A stretch of DNA of 25,492 nt from SKPH01 sp051748565 (GTDB taxonomy: Bacteria > Bacillota > Dethiobacteria > DTU022): NCBI GenBank assembly GCA_051748565.1, contig JBNJHN010000024.1:1-25492 (forward strand), written 5' to 3'. Position 1 is the first letter of the stretch. Every line of letters begins with the position of its first letter. Below are positions 23,056 to 25,492 of the stretch, piece after piece. The notes beneath the pieces were generated by a model. The model was given only the letters and a program-made list of their open reading frames with translations, was not told the origin of the DNA and searched no databases. The translations under genes and the position numbers were made by a program.

Positions 23056-23090
23056 AACAAAAAACAGGAGTTCAGCCTCCTGTTTTCTAT
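23056..23090. terminator. Bidirectional intrinsic terminator
   Basis: AAAACAGGAG (23061-23070) and CTCCTGTTTT (23077-23086) form a perfect 10-bp stem with a 6-nt loop. TTTTCT trails on the plus strand and TTTTTTG on the minus. It separates the plus-strand cofactor operon from the convergent lipid synthase gene. Confidence 0.85.
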
Positions 23091-23163
23091 AATCAAATAA
23101 AGAAATATTTGCCTTTTAATTATTAATACTGCATTTAAATTTCTTAAACTCTAAAATTCTTTT

Positions 23164-23898
23164 TCAGTCCTTCAGAGCACTGAGGATGGAGCGCAATCGT
23201 TCACGATAACCGGCAGCTTCGATAACGGTACCGGTAACTACAATATCAGCACCTGCCTGACGGACCCGACGGGCATCGATGGCAGTGCGTATACCGCCTC
23301 CGACGATAAGCGGTATTGAAAGTTCCCGCCTGACGGCTCGAATCATTCCTGCCGGAACAGGCTGGGCTGCCCCATTGCCCGCTTCCAGATAGACATAAGA
23401 CATGCCCATAAATTCAGCAGCCAGGGCATAACCTATCGCCTGCCAGAAGTTGTCGCGGGCGACAAGGTCAGCTTCGCCTATTTCACCCAACTTCATGCCC
23501 GGTTCTACCAGGATATAACCAATTGATAAGATTTCGATTTCAAGGCGTTTTAAGACCGGTGCTATCTTTGACTGAGTGCCGCTTACAAACTGTGAATTGC
23601 GGGAGTTAAGCAGGCTTAAAAACAGAAAAGCATCCAGATTAAAGCTAACTGAATCGGTACCCGTCGGGAAAAAAAGCACCGGAATCGAAACCTGTCGTTT
23701 CACCGCCTCAGCTGTTTCGGTAAGAGTATGCTGGGTGACTCCCGACGAGCCACCGACAAATATTAAATCACTTCCTACATCCTGTGCGGTTTCAGCAAGT
23801 CTACCGGCAGCCTCAGGAGCCTGTCTCGAAGGATCAATCAGGGTGATATGAACAGCACCCTGGGTTAATTTTTCTTCAATGTAGTTTTTAATTTTCAT
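23164..23898 (-). CDS. Geranylgeranylglyceryl/heptaprenylglyceryl phosphate synthase family, group II-like
   Basis: A 244-residue TIM-barrel prenyltransferase that joins a polyprenyl diphosphate to sn-glycerol-1-phosphate, the first ether-lipid step in Archaea. Visible blocks are HITLIDPSR (17-25, with D22 for Mg2+), VGGSSG (48-53), FPTG (77-80), NSRN (98-101), YLEAGNG (170-176), VGGGIR (199-204) and VTGTVIE (221-227). The last three bind the glycerol phosphate. The length and FLSLLNSRN wording resemble group II proteins of Archaea and Bacteroidetes more than Bacillus PcrB. ATG at 23904 is only 2 nt from AAGG, while the ATG at 23898 is 8 nt away, so 23898 is chosen. It has its own promoter and a 95-nt leader. 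No downstream ether-lipid gene and no glycerol-1-phosphate dehydrogenase is seen in the window. The chain length and role are unknown. Confidence 0.87.
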   Translation of the reverse strand: MKIKNYIEEKLTQGAVHITLIDPSRQAPEAAGRLAETAQDVGSDLIFVGGSSGVTQHTLTETAEAVKRQVSIPVLFFPTGTDSVSFNLDAFLFLSLLNSRNSQFVSGTQSKIAPVLKRLEIEILSIGYILVEPGMKLGEIGEADLVARDNFWQAIGYALAAEFMGMSYVYLEAGNGAAQPVPAGMIRAVRRELSIPLIVGGGIRTAIDARRVRQAGADIVVTGTVIEAAGYRERLRSILSALKD

Positions 23899-23999
23899 TG
23901 TCATTACCTTCTTTTTTAGCTATTCCGGTTTTACAACCTCCCGGATAGACTTCAGAAAGCCCATAAATTTTAAATTCACTTTTACCCTGCCTTAGTCTC

Positions 24000-24028
24000 A
24001 TTATAATTGAGATTGCATGGTTTGACAA
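24000..24028 (-). promoter_or_regulatory. Near-consensus promoter of the lipid synthase gene
   Basis: On the minus strand TTGTCA (24028-24023) and TATAAT (24005-24000) are 17 bp apart. An inverted repeat TCTCA (23996-24000) / TGAGA (24008-24012) straddles the -10 and may be an operator. The predicted leader is about 95 nt. Confidence 0.75.
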
Positions 24029-24197
24029 CTAAGCAAAGTTAAATAAAGCGACTGATTATAGCTCCTCAAAGAAATCATCCTCCGGTTTAGCAATTATTTC
24101 TCTCTTTAGCAAGCTTTCTATATGATTTTGATTGCGTCCCGTTCAAATTAACGCATTACTATTCGGCCAAGATACCAACGGCAAATAATTTTTCGTG

Positions 24198-24228
24198 AGC
24201 TAAATCTTTAGATTAGCTGATTTTTTTT
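24198..24228 (+). terminator. Orphan terminator-like hairpin
   Basis: AGCTAAATCT (24198-24207) and AGATTAGCT (24210-24218) are inverted arms with one bulged base, followed by eight T at 24221-24228. There is no plus-strand gene before it within the spacer, so it could end a small RNA. The stem is AT-rich and weak. Confidence 0.35.
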
Positions 24229-24371
24229 AACGGCTTTGACTTTCATTTTATTTTAACAGTTGAGAACTGCTTCATAATCTTTCTAAACTGGAACACTTCT
24301 TTATAGACTTTAAACTGACCGAAATAACAAGAAAATAGTTTGTTCATATAAGGTCTCGCTGTCGGAGGCTA

Positions 24372-24417
24372 ACTTAAAAACCCACCGTTCACGTTTATTA
24401 ACGCTCGAGGCGGGTTT
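24372..24417 (-). terminator. Intrinsic terminator of the rplM-rpsI operon
   Basis: On the minus strand AAACCCGCC (24417-24409) pairs with GGTGGGTTT (24386-24378, one G-T), with CGTT/AACG nested in the loop, followed by TTTTT. It lies 31 bp after rpsI. Confidence 0.8.
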
Positions 24418-24447
24418 GTAATACTATTGATGATGGTAACAAAAAGT

Positions 24448-24840
24448 TTACCGCTTGGAAAACTGGGGTGCACGGCGGGCTTTTTTCAAACCATATTTTT
24501 TACGTTCCTTCATGCGCGGATCTCTTGTAAGATAACCGCTTTTCTTCAATACCGGACGGTATTCGCCATCAGCCTGAAGCAATGCACGGGCTATACCATG
24601 CCTGATTGCCCCAGCCTGCCCCGAAAACCCTCCTCCTTCAACCTTAGCTATGATATCAAAGCGAGTGTCGTTTTCAGTGGCAACCAGCGGCTGCCTGACA
24701 ATTAGTTTCAGTGTTTCTAAGCCGAAATACTCGTCCATTTCTTTACCATTAATTACTATCCTTCCGGCGCCAGGAAGCATACGTACTCTTGCGACCGACT
24801 TTTTACGGCGCCCGGTTCCAATATATTGTACTTCACTCAA
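24448..24840 (-). CDS. rpsI: Ribosomal protein S9, TTG start
   Basis: A small-subunit protein of 130 residues, the same length as the E. coli protein. YIGTGRRKKSVARVRMLPGAG opens the chain, GQAGAIRHGIARALL is the central conserved block, and the C-terminus RDPRMKERKKYGLKKARRAPQFSKR is the basic tail that reaches the P-site tRNA, with the universal KR end. The start is a TTG at 24840, overlapping the TGA stop of rplM (TTGA); GGAGG lies 9 nt upstream inside rplM. A longer frame upstream encodes unrelated residues that belong to the rplM end in another frame. The overlap gives coupled translation with L13. Confidence 0.97.
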   Translation of the reverse strand: MSEVQYIGTGRRKKSVARVRMLPGAGRIVINGKEMDEYFGLETLKLIVRQPLVATENDTRFDIIAKVEGGGFSGQAGAIRHGIARALLQADGEYRPVLKKSGYLTRDPRMKERKKYGLKKARRAPQFSKR

Positions 24841-25304
24841 AAGCCAGGGCCTCCTTCCGATTTTACATCCGGCCCTTCTCGCCATGCTGCTGGTTGCTGA
24901 GCCTGGTGAGAATGCTGGTTATCTCTGTAAACTCTTAATTTTTTAAGCATGGCCCGACCCAGTCTGTTATGGGGAAGCATACCGCGTATTGCCATGTAAA
25001 CTGCATGTTCCGGCCTCTTATCCATTAAAGTGGCGTAATCGATTTTTTTCAAACCGCCTGGATACCCCGAATGACGATAATAATATTTTTGTTCCAGTTT
25101 GCGTCCGGTCAAAACTGCCTGTCCTGCATTCAAAACAATGACATGATCGCCTGTATCAAGGTGCGGAGTGAACTCCGGCTTATGTTTTCCTCTTAACAAT
25201 CGTGCTGCTTCCGTTGCCACTCTACCCAGGGGGCGACCGGCGGCATCGATAACGTACCAGCTTCGTTTAATTTCACCATCTTTTGCCATATATGTATTGC
25301 GCAT
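24837..25304 (-). CDS. rplM: Ribosomal protein L13
   Basis: A large-subunit protein of 155 residues. MRNTYMAKDGEIKRSWYVIDAAGRPLGR and LLRGKHKPEFTPHLDTGDHVIVLNA are the standard N-terminal blocks, and RGMLPHNRLGRAMLKKLRVY the central one. Most L13 proteins end about HPHxAQQP, at around residue 142. Here the chain continues about 17 residues past QQP, ending GPDVKSEGGPGF, and the added DNA carries the ribosome site for rpsI. The ATG at 25304 has AAAGGAG about 9 nt upstream. It is first in the rplM-rpsI operon behind its own strong promoter; the 5' leader is only about 38 nt, so there is no room for the larger L13 leader RNA known in Bacillota. Confidence 0.97.
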   Translation of the reverse strand: MRNTYMAKDGEIKRSWYVIDAAGRPLGRVATEAARLLRGKHKPEFTPHLDTGDHVIVLNAGQAVLTGRKLEQKYYYRHSGYPGGLKKIDYATLMDKRPEHAVYMAIRGMLPHNRLGRAMLKKLRVYRDNQHSHQAQQPAAWREGPDVKSEGGPGF

Positions 25305-25348
25305 CTCTACCCTCTCCTTTTACCTCTTCCAGTAAAGCCACAACATAC

Positions 25349-25377
25349 ATTCTAATATACCGGACAGGCTCTGTCAA
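25349..25377 (-). promoter_or_regulatory. Strong promoter of rplM-rpsI
   Basis: On the minus strand TTGACA (25377-25372) and TAGAAT (25354-25349) are separated by exactly 17 bp. The expected start of transcription is near 25342. The bases from 25378 to the window end hold no assignable gene. Confidence 0.85.
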
Positions 25378-25492
25378 GTTAATCGAGCTTCATACAGAGC
25401 TGACGCATGAAATTCTTTTAAGCAAGCGCAATCCTTGCAATCAGCCTTTTTCGCATAATAATTTCCAGTTATTTCACTTTATCCTTCCTCAG

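Larger units (their letters stand above)
23899..24447. other. Gene-poor spacer between the lipid synthase and rpsI
   Basis: About 550 bp, AT-rich, with no credible protein gene or tRNA on either strand. It holds the promoter at 24000-24028 (minus), an unattached hairpin with a T8 run at 24198-24228 (plus), and the rpsI terminator at 24372-24417 (minus). A 14-codon ORF at 23920-23964 (minus) lies in the leader but has no ribosome site. Confidence 0.7.

Noticed and set aside
23920..23964. A 14-residue ORF (MGFLKSIREVVKPE) in the leader of the lipid synthase gene, minus strand
   Set aside because: No ribosome-binding site before its ATG and no regulatory amino acid run; a chance frame is more likely.
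25305..25342. L13 leader RNA upstream of rplM
   Set aside because: The promoter leaves a leader of only about 38 nt with no matching fold.
25375..25468. A short minus-strand frame with a DCKDCACL cysteine cluster before the rplM promoter
   Set aside because: No ATG, GTG or TTG start in frame and it runs into the promoter; insufficient support.
25469..25492. End of a minus-strand frame reading LRKDKVK and TAA at the window edge
   Set aside because: Only seven codons visible; could be the tail of an upstream gene or chance.

Overview
The window reads as a chromosomal segment of an anaerobic, medium-GC Bacillota (Clostridia-like) bacterium. This is an inference from gene content: the CdaA-CdaR-GlmM-GlmS block and the rplM-rpsI pair are typical Bacillota arrangements, ribosome-binding sites are strong (AGGAGG type), TTG starts are frequent, and the AmmeMemoRadiSam genes and a large molybdopterin operon point to an anaerobe. 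No rRNA, tRNA, CRISPR array, phage or intact insertion sequence was seen.

Region 1 (1-2350) is a mixed left end: the 3' part of an MntP-like efflux protein (+), a REP-like palindrome, a YgjP/DUF45 metallopeptidase (-) and a class I methyltransferase (+) that appears to start at ATT.

Region 2 (2354-14758, all minus) is a long co-directional run. In transcription order it holds an AmmeMemoRadiSam module (MEMO-like protein, AMMECR1 protein, radical SAM enzyme), diadenylate cyclase cdaA, its regulator cdaR, glmM, glmS, glnS, a GPH-type sugar/cation symporter, a small LapA-domain membrane protein and asnS. The cda-glm part couples c-di-AMP signalling with UDP-GlcNAc precursor supply.

Region 3 (14768-16601) is a divergent regulatory node. 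A MarR regulator and a split CHR (chromate-type) transporter pair run on the plus strand. A perfect 8+5+8 palindrome overlaps the -10 box of the AmmeMemoRadiSam promoter, so the MarR protein probably controls that module.

Region 4 (16602-23090, plus) is a compact molybdenum/tungsten cofactor operon: extended -10 promoter, Moco-family riboswitch with a terminator-like hairpin, moeA, a second moeA fused to a PBP-like domain, moaA, a MobB-MoaC fusion and a MOSC-MogA/MoaB fusion, closed by a bidirectional terminator. Seven recognisable domains are packed into five genes. MoaD, MoaE, MoeB and MobA are not in the window.

Region 5 (23164-25492, minus) holds a group II-like geranylgeranylglyceryl/heptaprenylglyceryl phosphate synthase (an archaeal-type ether-lipid enzyme) with a strong promoter, about 550 bp without a gene, and the rplM-rpsI operon with its own near-consensus promoter and terminator.

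The items most worth a second look are the MarR operator placed on the AmmeMemoRadiSam promoter, the Moco/Tuco riboswitch with its competing fold, the fusion-rich cofactor operon with two unlike MoeA proteins, and the archaeal-type lipid enzyme.
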